DNA from: Chloroflexota bacterium
GTDB lineage: Bacteria > Chloroflexota > Limnocylindria > QHBO01
Reading direction: 5' to 3'
Assembly (NCBI GenBank): GCA_013697395.1
Contig: JACCWY010000117.1
Location: 1-19,032, forward strand
DNA length: 19,032 nucleotides
The notes beneath the pieces were generated by a model. The model was not told the DNA's origin and did no database searches. It saw nothing but the letters and a program-made list of their open reading frames with translations. A program made the translations under genes and the position numbers. Positions 7,522 through 15,422 of this stretch are shown here, piece by piece; within the stretch, counting starts at the first letter, position 1, and each line of letters opens with the position of its first letter.

Positions 7522-8292
7522 ATGGCTCGCGTGAGGGAGGGCGACCTCCGGCGGATCATGGCGTTCGTGGCATCCGCGCCGTTCGGGACGCCCGACGACC
7601 CGCTCCCACGTCCCACGCTCGCTGCCCTCCGCGACCTCGTCGGCGCGGAGGACGCGGAGTACTTCGAGCTGCGGCGCGCCGACCGCGCTGTCCTCGCCGC
7701 CGCGCAGAGCCACGACTTCGCGTCTGCGCCCGGCAGCGAGGACGCGCTCCTTGTCCACGGCTGGCAAAATCCGCTGACCTGGCGACGCTGGAATCCGGCC
7801 GACGGCGTCCTCCGGCTGTCCGAGCGCATCGGTCGCCGGGACCTCGAGCGCATGGGCTTCTACCAAGAGTTCATGCGACCGAATCGGCTGCGCGATACCC
7901 TCAAGGTGTGGCTGTGGAGCTCGCCCACATCCGCTGCCTGCATCCAGATGTGGCGGTGCGACGGCGAGTTCAACGCGAGAGAGCAGGCCTTTCTCGCCGT
8001 CTTACACCACGATCTCATCGTCCTGCGCGAGGAAGCCCTCGGATCGGTGTCCGGGGCGTGGACGAGCGATGCATCGCTCACGACCCGCGAGGGCGAGGTG
8101 CTCATGCTCGCCTGCCGTGGCGTCTCCGACGAGGTGATCGCCGAACGTCTCGGCACGTCGACGGCGACTGTGGGGAAGCACCTCGAGCACGCGTACGCGA
8201 AGCTCGGCGTTCACTCCCGCGCCGAGGCACTGTGGCGCCTCGCAGCACGGCCCCGCCCGGCGGGCCGGACCGCGGAAGCGCCTCCGACCTGA
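7522..8292 (+). CDS. LuxR-type HTH transcriptional regulator
   Basis: A 256-residue regulator. The C-terminal ~60 residues are a LuxR/NarL DNA-binding domain: LTTREGEVLMLACRGVSDEV, then the recognition region IAERLGTSTATVGKHLEHAY and AKLGVHSRAEALWRL. The N-terminal ~175 residues look like a GAF/autoinducer-type sensory fold, with many aromatics (NPLTWRRWNP, LKVWLWSSP), but I see no diagnostic ligand motif. There is no receiver domain with a phospho-Asp signature, so control is probably by ligand. ATG 7522 is chosen because a TAGTTT -10 box sits 7 nt upstream; the frame is open further to 7441. The AAA+ ATPase gene begins 27 bp downstream, with its own putative -10 box. Confidence 0.85.
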   Translation: MARVREGDLRRIMAFVASAPFGTPDDPLPRPTLAALRDLVGAEDAEYFELRRADRAVLAAAQSHDFASAPGSEDALLVHGWQNPLTWRRWNPADGVLRLSERIGRRDLERMGFYQEFMRPNRLRDTLKVWLWSSPTSAACIQMWRCDGEFNAREQAFLAVLHHDLIVLREEALGSVSGAWTSDASLTTREGEVLMLACRGVSDEVIAERLGTSTATVGKHLEHAYAKLGVHSRAEALWRLAARPRPAGRTAEAPPT

Positions 8293-8307
8293 ACGGCGGC
8301 GGGGTGG

Positions 8308-8313
8308 TAGGCT
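8308..8313 (+). promoter_or_regulatory. Putative leaderless -10 box of the MoxR-like ATPase gene
   Basis: TAGGCT lies 6 nt before the ATG at 8320. A weak -35-like CCGACC stands 18 bp upstream, inside the end of the regulator gene. No Shine-Dalgarno precedes the ATG. Confidence 0.4.
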
Positions 8314-8319
8314 CGGCCG

Positions 8320-9753
8320 ATGAACCCGCGCCGCCCACCTGTCCCGACCGATACGACCCTCGGTGAGCTGCGGGCGGCCGGCTGGCGCTCGCGGACGGTG
8401 AAGGAGGAGCTGCGCGCGACCCTGCTGGAACGCGTGCGTGGCGGGCAGCCGTTCATGCCCGGCATCCTTGGCTACGACGACACCGTCCTCCCGCAGCTGG
8501 AGAACGCCATCCTGGCCGGTCAGGACGTCATCCTGCTCGGCGAGCGCGGCCAGGCCAAGAGCCGGATCGCTCGGGGACTGGTCGGGCTGCTCGATCCCTG
8601 GCTGCCGTACGTCGCCGGCACCGAGCTGCACGACGACCCGTTCCATCCGGTCTCACCCCTGGCACGCAGCATCGTGGAGGCCGAGGGCGACGCGACGCCG
8701 ATCGCCTGGTGGGCGGCTGCCGATCGGTTCAGCGAGAAGCTGGCCACGCCCGACATCAGCATTGCCGACCTCATCGGCGAGGTGGACCCGGTGAAGGTGG
8801 CCGAGGGCCGCTACCTGTCGGACGAGCTGACGATCCACTACGGGCTGCTGCCGCGCACGCATCGCGGCATCTTCAGCCTCAACGAGCTGCCGGACCTCGC
8901 CGAGCGGATCCAGGTCGGCCTGCTCAACGTGATGGAGGAGCGCGACGTCCAGGTGCGGGGCTACCGCGTGCGCCTCGAGCTCGACCTGTTCGTGATCGCC
9001 AGCGCCAACCCGGAGGACTACACGAGCCGCGGCCGCATCATCACCCCGCTCAAGGACCGGTTCGGCGCGCAGATCCGCACGCACTACCCGGAGGAGGCCT
9101 CCACCGAGATCGCGATCATGGAGGCGGAGTCGACCGGGTTCGACGATGGCGACGAGGGCGCATCGGTCCCGGTGCAGGTGCCGGGATTCATGAAGGAGGT
9201 CGTGGCCGAGCTGTCGCAGCTGGCGCGGCGCTCGTCGGAGGTCAGCCAGCGCTCGGGCGTGTCGGTGCGGGTGACGATCGCCAATCACGAGACGCTGGCG
9301 GCGGCCGCGCTCAAGCGAGCGGTCCGGCTGGGCGAGCCCGCGGCGGCGCCGCGCATCAGTGACCTGCCGGCCGTGGTGGCCTCGACGGCGGGCAAGATCG
9401 AGCTCGAGACGCTCGGCGACGAGACGCGCGAGGATCGGGTCGTGGAGAAGCTGGTGGCGCGCGCCGTGGTGAACGTCTTCAACCGCCACTTCGCCCTGTC
9501 GGAGCTGCTGCCGCTCATCGAGCGCTTCGAGGAGGCGGGGCTGGAGGCGGAGGTCGGGGAGCTCGTCCCGTCCCGTGCGCACGGGGAGCTGGCGGCATCG
9601 GTGCCGGAGCTGCGAGCGGCGATCGCCCGGCTGGACGCCGGGGAGTCACCGGCCGGGGTCGCCTCGGCCGCCGAGTTCGTGCTCGAGGGCCTGCACCTGA
9701 ACCGGCGGCTCAACAAGGAGCGACGTGGCGGCCGGGTCCGGTACGCGCGCTAG
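8320..9753 (+). CDS. MoxR/magnesium-chelatase subunit I-like AAA+ ATPase
   Basis: A 477-residue AAA+ ATPase of the Mg-chelatase/MoxR clade. The P-loop is GERGQAKS at 74-81 (K80), with Ala in place of the usual Gly before Lys; this variant is known in the clade. The Walker B region is IFSLNELPDLAERIQVGLL. The insert VMEERDVQVRGY is the helix-2/pre-sensor insertion typical of ChlI/BchI, and sensor 1 is FVIASANPEDY followed by GRIITPLKDRFG. These proteins usually act with a VWA-domain partner to remodel target proteins or insert metals. No VWA gene is in the window, as the next gene is convergent and unrelated. The 3' end lies 4 bp from the LLM oxidoreductase stop. Cytosolic; the target is unknown. 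Confidence 0.9.
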   Translation: MNPRRPPVPTDTTLGELRAAGWRSRTVKEELRATLLERVRGGQPFMPGILGYDDTVLPQLENAILAGQDVILLGERGQAKSRIARGLVGLLDPWLPYVAGTELHDDPFHPVSPLARSIVEAEGDATPIAWWAAADRFSEKLATPDISIADLIGEVDPVKVAEGRYLSDELTIHYGLLPRTHRGIFSLNELPDLAERIQVGLLNVMEERDVQVRGYRVRLELDLFVIASANPEDYTSRGRIITPLKDRFGAQIRTHYPEEASTEIAIMEAESTGFDDGDEGASVPVQVPGFMKEVVAELSQLARRSSEVSQRSGVSVRVTIANHETLAAAALKRAVRLGEPAAAPRISDLPAVVASTAGKIELETLGDETREDRVVEKLVARAVVNVFNRHFALSELLPLIERFEEAGLEAEVGELVPSRAHGELAASVPELRAAIARLDAGESPAGVASAAEFVLEGLHLNRRLNKERRGGRVRYAR

Positions 9754-9757
9754 CTCG

Positions 9758-10684
9758 TCAGCGGCCGGAGAGTGATGCCACGAGCGGCGCGAAGGCCTCC
9801 ATCGCGCGGGCCGGGATGCCGTACGAGTTGATCCCGAGCTTATCGCGGCGCCGCACCATCCCGTCACGCAGCTGGTCCAGTGTCCCGTAGAGCAGGTAGG
9901 CAGATCCGCCGATCGCGGCGGGACCGAGCGACCGCAGGAGCGCCAGCAGCGTCGGGCCGATCGGCTGTGAGCCGCCGACCACGCCGGCATCGGCGACGAA
10001 GACGTTGAGCTCCAGGTCATCGAAGCGCTCGCCGGCGGCGCGTCGGACGATCGCCACGCGCTCGGCCAGTCCCGACTCCGCGACGTAGCGGAGCAGCGGG
10101 CGGCCGCCGGTCGAGAACTGCGGCACGAAGCCGACGATCTGCGCCTCGCGCGCGGCCATCCGCAGCATCCGAGGACCGCCGCCGCCCAGGATGAACGGCG
10201 GGTGCGGCCGCTGCACGGGAAGCGGGAACACCCGCGCCCGCTCGAGCTGGTAGAAGCGGCCGTGGTGGGTCACTTCCTCGCCAGAGAGGAGCCTCCGGAT
10301 GATGCCGAACGACTCCGCCAGGCGGTCGATGCGCAGGCCCGGTCGGTCATACGCCATCCCCAGCTGCCGGTAGTCCGACACCTTCCATCCTGCGCCCAGC
10401 CCCAGGTCGAGCCGCCCGCCACTCAGGCGGTCCAGCGTTGCGGCCTCGCGGGCCACGAGCAGCGGGTGGCGGAAGTCGTTGGCGAGCACGTACGGACCGA
10501 TCCTGATCGTCGTCGTCACCGCGGCCGCGGCGGCCAGCGCAGCGGTCGGAGCCAGCTGCCGCCCGAGGTGGTCGGTCACGTACAGGGCCGCGTAACCGAG
10601 CTCTTCGGCCCGTCGGGCGAAGGCGGCCCAGTCCTCCGCCAGCTCGGCGTCGTTGGCGTAGACCGCGAATCGGAACGGCTGCAT
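9758..10684 (-). CDS. LLM-class F420-dependent oxidoreductase (luciferase-like, TIGR03621-type)
   Basis: A 308-residue TIM-barrel oxidoreductase of the luciferase-like monooxygenase superfamily. The start MQPFRFAVYAND and the motifs ELGYAALYVTDHLGRQ, IRIGPYVLANDFRHP, LGLGAGWKVSDYRQLG and PPFILGGGGPRMLRMAA are those of F420-dependent members of the TIGR03621 (MSMEG_2516-like) group. The cofactor is thus probably deazaflavin F420 rather than FMN, but this is from similarity only. The substrate is unknown. The frame is open far upstream; the start is fixed by the conserved N-terminus and a TACCGT box 6 nt upstream. Tail-to-tail with the ATPase gene and divergent from the GGDEF-EAL gene. Confidence 0.92.
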   Translation of the reverse strand: MQPFRFAVYANDAELAEDWAAFARRAEELGYAALYVTDHLGRQLAPTAALAAAAAVTTTIRIGPYVLANDFRHPLLVAREAATLDRLSGGRLDLGLGAGWKVSDYRQLGMAYDRPGLRIDRLAESFGIIRRLLSGEEVTHHGRFYQLERARVFPLPVQRPHPPFILGGGGPRMLRMAAREAQIVGFVPQFSTGGRPLLRYVAESGLAERVAIVRRAAGERFDDLELNVFVADAGVVGGSQPIGPTLLALLRSLGPAAIGGSAYLLYGTLDQLRDGMVRRRDKLGINSYGIPARAMEAFAPLVASLSGR

Positions 10685-10690
10685 GTCGCC

Positions 10691-10696
10691 ACGGTA
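10691..10696 (-). promoter_or_regulatory. Putative leaderless -10 box of the LLM oxidoreductase gene
   Basis: On the minus strand TACCGT is followed by 6 nt and then the ATG at 10684. The same hexamer precedes the ATPase gene at 6075. No Shine-Dalgarno is seen and no good -35. Confidence 0.45.
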
Positions 10697-10810
10697 GCGT
10701 CGCACGGCATGGCCGACGCGGGCCGAGGGTACTTTCTCGCCATGGGTCGCCCGGGACTCTCCGCGTAGCCTGCGGGTGACTGGAACCCGTCTCCGCGGTG
10801 CATCAAGACC

Positions 10811-13483
10811 ATGCAGCTCAGCGGGGGGAGCTTGACGCGATGGCCGGCCCTGGGCCGCGCGTCCCTCCTCCCGATCATCTTCCTCACGATCGTCGTCGCG
10901 ACGATGCTCCTCCTCGTGCCGACACCGCTCGGCGGCTCCGCTGTGCGCGTGGTGGCCGCCGGCGCCGGCGCGTCCCTCGCCCACCGCGGATGGAGCCGGG
11001 CGACGGGTCGCGAGCGCCAGGTCCGCGTGTGGATCTTCAGCGCGATGTGCGTCTGGTTCGTCGCGGAGGTCGCGCGCCTGACGGGGGTCCTCACGGGCCG
11101 TCCCGCCCTGCTCGCGGAGCTGAGCGTCCTCGTGCTGGCGGTGGCGGCAATCGGGAGCTACGTCACGGCCGCGCGGCGACGGATGCGCTCCGCGGATGAG
11201 GCGGGACTGTACCTCGACGCGGTTGGCATCTTCGCGGCCACCACCGGCGGCGTCATCGTGCTCGGCGCCGGCCTCGTCACCGATCCGACCGGCGTGGCCA
11301 TCCTCGCTCACGCGGCCTTCTTCCTGGCGATCATGGGCGCCACGCTGCTCCTGAACATCACCACCCGAGTCCCGCTGCGCCTGGTGGGTCAATGGGAGCT
11401 CCTTGTTGGGCTGGGTCTGGGTGCCGCCGCGCAGTTCGGCCTGCTCCACGCACCGCCCGACGGTCCGGGACGTGCCGGCCTGCACGTCGCGATTGCCTGC
11501 TCGGCCCTGCTCGTCGGTCATGGCGGCAGCCGATGGACCGCCGCCGAGGACCATGGACGCCACTATGCCGCTGTCCGGGGGTGGTTGCGGGGCCTCCCCC
11601 CCCTGGCGAGCGTCGTCGTGACTGCTGTCCTCGTGACCAAGCTCATCACGGCGCCAACACTCGTGGAGGGCCTCCCACGGATCGCGGCGGCGACCTCGCT
11701 GTCGCTGGTCGTCCTGGTCGCGATCGCGCGCCAGACGGTGCTCCTCCGCGACCGCGAACGGGTGATCGGCCGCGAGCGCCAGCTGACCGACGACCTGACG
11801 GTGGCAGAGGCGCAGTACCGCTCGGTCGTCGACCGCGTGCCCGGGGTGGTCTACGTGGCGGAGGTGGGGCGAAACGGCGCCTGGCACTTCGTCAGCCCCA
11901 AGATCGCCGACCTTCTCGGCTACACCCCCGAGGAGTGGGTCGCTGACCCCAGCCTATGGATCAACAGCATCTATCCGGGCGATCGCGAGCGGATGGCGCT
12001 GGCCGAGCTCGGCACCGCGGAGCGCGGCGACCCGAAGGGCCGATGGGAGTATCGACTCATCGCCCGCGACGGCCGCGTGGTCTGGGTCATTGACGACGAA
12101 GCGGTCATCGCCAGGGACGCGGATGGCAACCCGACCATGGTCCAGGGCATCCTCGTCGACATCAGCGACCGAAAGGGCCTCGAGGATCAGCTGCGCCACC
12201 AGGCGCTGCACGATCCACTCACCGGCCTCCCGAACCGGGTCCTGTTCGTCGACCGGCTCTCCCACGCGCTGGTCCGCCGAAATCGCACCTCGGGCATCGC
12301 GGCGTTGTTCCTGGACCTCGACAACTTCAAGGATGTCAACGACTCCCTCGGTCACGCGGCCGGTGACGAGCTGCTGCGCATCGTGGCCGACCGGCTGGCC
12401 GGCGTCCTGCGAGTCGAGGACACCGCCTGCCGCATGGGGGGCGACGAGTTCTCGATCCTGCTGGAGGACGCCGACGGCGAGCGGGCCGAGATGGTTGCGC
12501 AGCGAATCGTGGCCGCGGTCGCCGAGCCGTTCCCGCTCAGCATGGGCACGGCGACGATCACCGCAAGCGTCGGGGTGGCGATCCGCGGCGTCCGCCCGGC
12601 CGGCGACGCGCTCGAGACGGCCGACGAGATGCTGCGCGACGCCGACACCGCCATGTACGTGGCCAAGTCACGCGGGAACGGGCTCGTCGAGGTCTTCGAG
12701 CGCGGCATGCAGGAGCCCATGGCCCGGCGTCGTGCGATGCGGGCGGCGCTCGAGCGGGCGCTCGAGACGGAGGAGCTGTTCCTCGAGTACCAGCCGATCG
12801 TCGAGATGCGCAGCGGGGACCTCATCGGCTTGGAAGCGCTGGTCCGTTGGAATCACCCGCTCCTGGGATGCCTCATGCCGGCCGACTTCGTGCCGCTGGC
12901 GGAGGCCAGCGGGCTGATCGGCCGTCTGGGCGAGTGGGTCCTCCGTCGCGCCTGCGCCGACCTGGCCGACGCCTCCGTCCTGGTATCGGTGAACGTCTCG
13001 GCGCACCAGCTGGGGGACGGCACGCTGGCGGTGCTGGTCGAGGACGTGCTCGCGACCTCCGGCCTGCCCGCCGCCCGGCTGCTGCTGGAGCTCACCGAGA
13101 GCACGCTCGCCTCGGCCGGCGCCGGCGCGGAGACCGAGCTGCTTCGGGTGCAGCGGCTGGGCGTCGGGATCGCGCTCGACGACTTCGGCTCGGGGTACTC
13201 GTCGCTCGAGTATCTCGGCCGGCTGCCGATCAGCGTCCTGAAGATCGATCGCTCGTTGGTCGAGCGGGTCCACGAGGAGCCACAACGGCAGGAGGTGATG
13301 CGGGCGATCGGCCACATCGCCGAGAAGCTCTCGCTCGACACGATCGTCGAGGGCGTGGAGCACGAGGCGCAGCGCCTCATGCTGCTGGCGCTCGGGTTCC
13401 ATCGCGCCCAGGGATTCCTCTTCTCCCGTCCCGTGCCCCTCGCCGAGGCGCTCGGTCCGTTCGAGGTGCGTCGCGCCTCCTGA
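10811..13483 (+). CDS. Membrane PAS-GGDEF-EAL protein (c-di-GMP synthesis/hydrolysis)
   Basis: An 890-residue inner-membrane protein of c-di-GMP turnover. Residues ~1-305 hold about nine to ten hydrophobic segments forming a putative membrane sensor. A PAS domain follows at ~335-455 (GVVYVAEVGRNGAWHFVSP, ending GILVDISDRKGLE). The cyclase domain has an intact GGDEF at 543-547 and an RVED inhibitory site at 534-537, so product inhibition is likely. The phosphodiesterase domain has EAL at 675-677, NVSAHQL, LELTEST, DDFGSGYSS, KIDRS and EGVEHE, all residues expected for an active enzyme. Which activity dominates cannot be told. The ATG at 10811 has no clear Shine-Dalgarno; a TAGCCT lies 39 nt upstream at 10766. 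It ends 3 bp from the convergent SDR gene. Confidence 0.95.
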   Translation: MQLSGGSLTRWPALGRASLLPIIFLTIVVATMLLLVPTPLGGSAVRVVAAGAGASLAHRGWSRATGRERQVRVWIFSAMCVWFVAEVARLTGVLTGRPALLAELSVLVLAVAAIGSYVTAARRRMRSADEAGLYLDAVGIFAATTGGVIVLGAGLVTDPTGVAILAHAAFFLAIMGATLLLNITTRVPLRLVGQWELLVGLGLGAAAQFGLLHAPPDGPGRAGLHVAIACSALLVGHGGSRWTAAEDHGRHYAAVRGWLRGLPPLASVVVTAVLVTKLITAPTLVEGLPRIAAATSLSLVVLVAIARQTVLLRDRERVIGRERQLTDDLTVAEAQYRSVVDRVPGVVYVAEVGRNGAWHFVSPKIADLLGYTPEEWVADPSLWINSIYPGDRERMALAELGTAERGDPKGRWEYRLIARDGRVVWVIDDEAVIARDADGNPTMVQGILVDISDRKGLEDQLRHQALHDPLTGLPNRVLFVDRLSHALVRRNRTSGIAALFLDLDNFKDVNDSLGHAAGDELLRIVADRLAGVLRVEDTACRMGGDEFSILLEDADGERAEMVAQRIVAAVAEPFPLSMGTATITASVGVAIRGVRPAGDALETADEMLRDADTAMYVAKSRGNGLVEVFERGMQEPMARRRAMRAALERALETEELFLEYQPIVEMRSGDLIGLEALVRWNHPLLGCLMPADFVPLAEASGLIGRLGEWVLRRACADLADASVLVSVNVSAHQLGDGTLAVLVEDVLATSGLPAARLLLELTESTLASAGAGAETELLRVQRLGVGIALDDFGSGYSSLEYLGRLPISVLKIDRSLVERVHEEPQRQEVMRAIGHIAEKLSLDTIVEGVEHEAQRLMLLALGFHRAQGFLFSRPVPLAEALGPFEVRRAS

Positions 13484-13486
13484 CGC

Positions 13487-14383
13487 CTAGCCCAGGGGCC
13501 TTCCGCCGGTGACGCCGATCACCTCGCCGGTGATGTAGCTGGATTCGGCCGACGCGAGGAAGACATACAGCGGCGCCAGCTCCGCGGGCTGGCCGGCACG
13601 TCCGAGAGGCGTGTTCTCGCCGAACTTCGCGGCCTTCTCCGGTGGCATGGTGGACGGGATGAGGGGCGTCCAGATGGGCCCGGGAGCGACGGCGTTCACT
13701 CGCAGGCCGCGCTCGAGCACGCCCGGATCTTGGGCCATGGCCTTCGTGAAGGTTACGATGGCGCCCTTCGTGGTGGCGTACGGCAACAGCTCCGGAGACG
13801 GCGAATAGGCCTGGATCGAGGCGGTGTTGATGATCGTGCCGCCCTTCCGCATGTGGGGCAGCGCCGCCTTGGAGAGATGGAACATGGCCTCGATGTTCGT
13901 GGCGAAGATGCGTCGCCACTGGTCGGTGGTGACCTCCTCGATCCGATCGCCGCAGTCCTGCCACGCGGCGTTGTTCACGAGGATGTCGAGGTGGCCGAGC
14001 TCGGAAGCGGCGTGCTCGACCAGGGCGACGCAGGTGTCGGGGCTGCGGATGTCGCCGTCCACCGTCAGCGCGCGCCGGCCGGCATCGGTCACCCAGCGGG
14101 CCGTGTCGGAAGCGTCGGCCTCCTCGACGCCGCCGAGGTAGGAGATGACGACATCGGCACCCTCGCGGGCCATCGCGATCGCGACCGCCTTGCCGATCCC
14201 CGAATCCGCACCGGTGATCAGCGCCACCCGCCCGTCGAGCCTGCCCGCCCCGCGGTAGGTCTCCTCGCCATGATCCGCCTTCGGCTTCAGCTCGGCCTCG
14301 ACGCCGGGCGGCTCCTGCTGCTGCTCGGGGAACGGCGGCTCCGGGTACTGCGTCTTCGGGTCCTGGCGCGTGTCGCTGGTCAT
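13487..14383 (-). CDS. SDR-family oxidoreductase, general-stress (GSP39/YhdF-like) type
   Basis: A 298-residue short-chain dehydrogenase/reductase. The N-terminal ~48 residues are Pro/Gln-rich (PEPPFPEQQQEPPG), the hallmark extension of the stress-protein-39/YghA-type SDRs. The Rossmann motif TGADSGIG is at 57-64, the structural NNAA motif is present (NNAAWQ), and the catalytic Ser/Tyr/Lys are in NTASIQAYS and YATTK. The end motif SSYITGEVIGVTGG is conserved. The substrate is unknown; family members are induced by general stress. ATG 14383 is chosen over a longer frame because it has a real Shine-Dalgarno (GAGGAG, 4 nt away) and gives the conserved N-terminus. It lies 59 bp after the RIO kinase gene on the same strand, so it may share its transcript. 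Confidence 0.92.
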   Translation of the reverse strand: MTSDTRQDPKTQYPEPPFPEQQQEPPGVEAELKPKADHGEETYRGAGRLDGRVALITGADSGIGKAVAIAMAREGADVVISYLGGVEEADASDTARWVTDAGRRALTVDGDIRSPDTCVALVEHAASELGHLDILVNNAAWQDCGDRIEEVTTDQWRRIFATNIEAMFHLSKAALPHMRKGGTIINTASIQAYSPSPELLPYATTKGAIVTFTKAMAQDPGVLERGLRVNAVAPGPIWTPLIPSTMPPEKAAKFGENTPLGRAGQPAELAPLYVFLASAESSYITGEVIGVTGGRPLG

Positions 14384-14442
14384 CGGTCTCCTCAGTGATT
14401 CCTGGCCGATCCACCGATGCAGGCGCCGTGCCGCGGCTCGCG

Positions 14443-15210
14443 TCACCAGGCCAGCCCGATCAGCTCACCGAAGGCGGCCTCGACGTCGACCTCGAGGCCG
14501 CGACGTTCGAACCAGCCGGCGACGTTGGCGAGATCCCGATGCAGGAGCTCGGGGGCATCGGCGTTGGTGGTGAACTCGACGGCCTGTGGAAGGTCGATGA
14601 TGACGATCCGACCCCGCCACCACAGCAGGTTGTAGGCGGACAGGTCCGCGTGGACGATCCCCCCGCTCGTGAGCGCGCGAAGGCTCACCAGCAGCTGGTC
14701 CCAGGCCGATGCGATCTCGCCCACCGACAGGTGTGCTTGTGTCAGTCGTGGGGCGGCGGCGTCGAGATCGCCGATGAACTCCATGACGATCCCGTCGTCC
14801 GTTCGCTCGACCGGATACGGCACCGATGCGCTCGACCTCCAGGCGAGGTCGAGCATCGTCATCTCCCGGATCGGCCACATCCGCTCGATCACGTCGTGGC
14901 CGTGATCGGTCTTGTGCGCGACCGCCCGCCGGTCACGGCTCGACAGGAACCAGCCCGCTCGATAGGTCGAGTCGTGGCGGTAGAGGGTCGCCTTGTTGAA
15001 GCCGAGCTCGCGCAGCTCGCCGGCTGACGGGCGACGCGGACGATAGCGCTTGTGGGTGAGGAGGACGGTCGAGCCCGATGCGTATCGGCGCTCGATCAGG
15101 AAGACCTCGGCCTCCTTGCCGGATTTCAGGGTACCGAGCGAGATCTCGTCGTACGGCTCGTCGAGGAGCCACGAGGGGGCCTCGCGCGCGGGCGCGGGTC
15201 TTGGGTGCAC
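14443..15210 (-). CDS. RIO1-type atypical protein kinase
   Basis: A 255-residue kinase of the RIO family. The flexible P-loop-like GTLKSGKEAEVFLIE is at 26-40 and the putative ATP-binding lysine is K54 in THKRYRPRR. The hinge is IVMEFIGD. The catalytic loop is HADLSAYNLL (H187, D189, N194), and the metal-binding Asp is D206 in IIDLPQAVE, where many RIO1 proteins have DFPQ. It would phosphorylate protein Ser/Thr or act as an ATPase; bacterial RIO targets are largely unknown. The start is GTG with a GGAG Shine-Dalgarno 8 nt upstream. That Shine-Dalgarno lies in a stem-loop preceded by a 16-codon ORF, suggesting translational control. The SDR gene follows after 59 bp. Confidence 0.88.
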   Translation of the reverse strand: MHPRPAPAREAPSWLLDEPYDEISLGTLKSGKEAEVFLIERRYASGSTVLLTHKRYRPRRPSAGELRELGFNKATLYRHDSTYRAGWFLSSRDRRAVAHKTDHGHDVIERMWPIREMTMLDLAWRSSASVPYPVERTDDGIVMEFIGDLDAAAPRLTQAHLSVGEIASAWDQLLVSLRALTSGGIVHADLSAYNLLWWRGRIVIIDLPQAVEFTTNADAPELLHRDLANVAGWFERRGLEVDVEAAFGELIGLAW

Positions 15211-15218
15211 GCAGGATG

Positions 15219-15251
15219 CTCCGAGTGTGCGGGTTGGCCCGACCCTCGGAG
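15219..15251 (-). promoter_or_regulatory. Stem-loop sequestering the RIO kinase Shine-Dalgarno
   Basis: On the minus strand CTCCGAG (15251-15245) and CTCGGAG (15225-15219) are perfect 7-bp arms around a 19-nt loop with more pairing potential (GGG-CCAA-CCC). The 3' arm contains GGAG, the kinase Shine-Dalgarno, 8 nt before GTG 15210. The 5' arm begins 10 nt after the stop of the upstream mini-ORF, within reach of a terminating ribosome. Confidence 0.5.
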
Positions 15252-15261
15252 GTGGCGTCGG

Positions 15262-15312
15262 CTAGGCGCGGCGCCTCGAGGCATCGGGAGAACGACGTGC
15301 CGTGGCATTCAT
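15262..15312 (-). CDS. 16-codon putative leader-peptide ORF upstream of the RIO kinase
   Basis: Encodes MNATARRSPDASRRRA, an Arg-rich 16-residue peptide (5 of 16 are Arg). It has the strongest Shine-Dalgarno in the window, GAGGAGG at 15327-15321, 8 nt before its ATG, in a region where most genes lack one. A TTGCCA-17-CATGAT promoter lies upstream. It ends 51 nt before the RIO kinase start, and the kinase Shine-Dalgarno is in a stem beginning 10 nt after the stop. The peptide resembles no known protein, and its role is probably in being translated, as a leader. An ATG 4 nt further on opens a 60-codon frame into the kinase gene that looks like shadow sequence. Confidence 0.45.
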   Translation of the reverse strand: MNATARRSPDASRRRA

Positions 15313-15354
15313 GGTGCGGTCCTCCTCGTGCGTGGTGCGTGCCAGGTCGCGCGC

Positions 15355-15383
15355 ATCATGCACCACCGTGGGGGCCGTGGCAA
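15355..15383 (-). promoter_or_regulatory. Putative promoter of the mini-ORF/RIO kinase/SDR transcript
   Basis: On the minus strand TTGCCA (15383-15378), 17 bp, then CATGAT (15360-15355). The predicted start of transcription near 15348 gives a ~36-nt leader holding the GAGGAGG site before the mini-ORF. Unlike the other promoters here it is not set for leaderless translation. Confidence 0.5.
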
Positions 15384-15422
15384 CAATCGGCGTCAGTCTC
15401 CGGAATCGGCCGATGCGCGCCT

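Noticed and set aside
10202..10768. 188-codon plus-strand ORF opposite the LLM oxidoreductase
   Set aside because: It is the antisense shadow of a well-supported conserved gene, with no recognisable domain.
9758..11887. 709-codon minus-strand frame including the LLM oxidoreductase
   Set aside because: Only the last 308 residues are the oxidoreductase; the upstream part is Arg/Gly/His-rich antisense of the GGDEF-EAL gene, and the conserved N-terminus and -10 box fix the start at 10684.
15126..15308. 60-codon ORF on the minus strand starting 4 nt inside the mini-ORF
   Set aside because: It overlaps the RIO kinase gene, is made of Arg/Pro/Ser repeats typical of shadow frames in high-GC DNA, and its ATG is poorly spaced from the GAGGAGG site.
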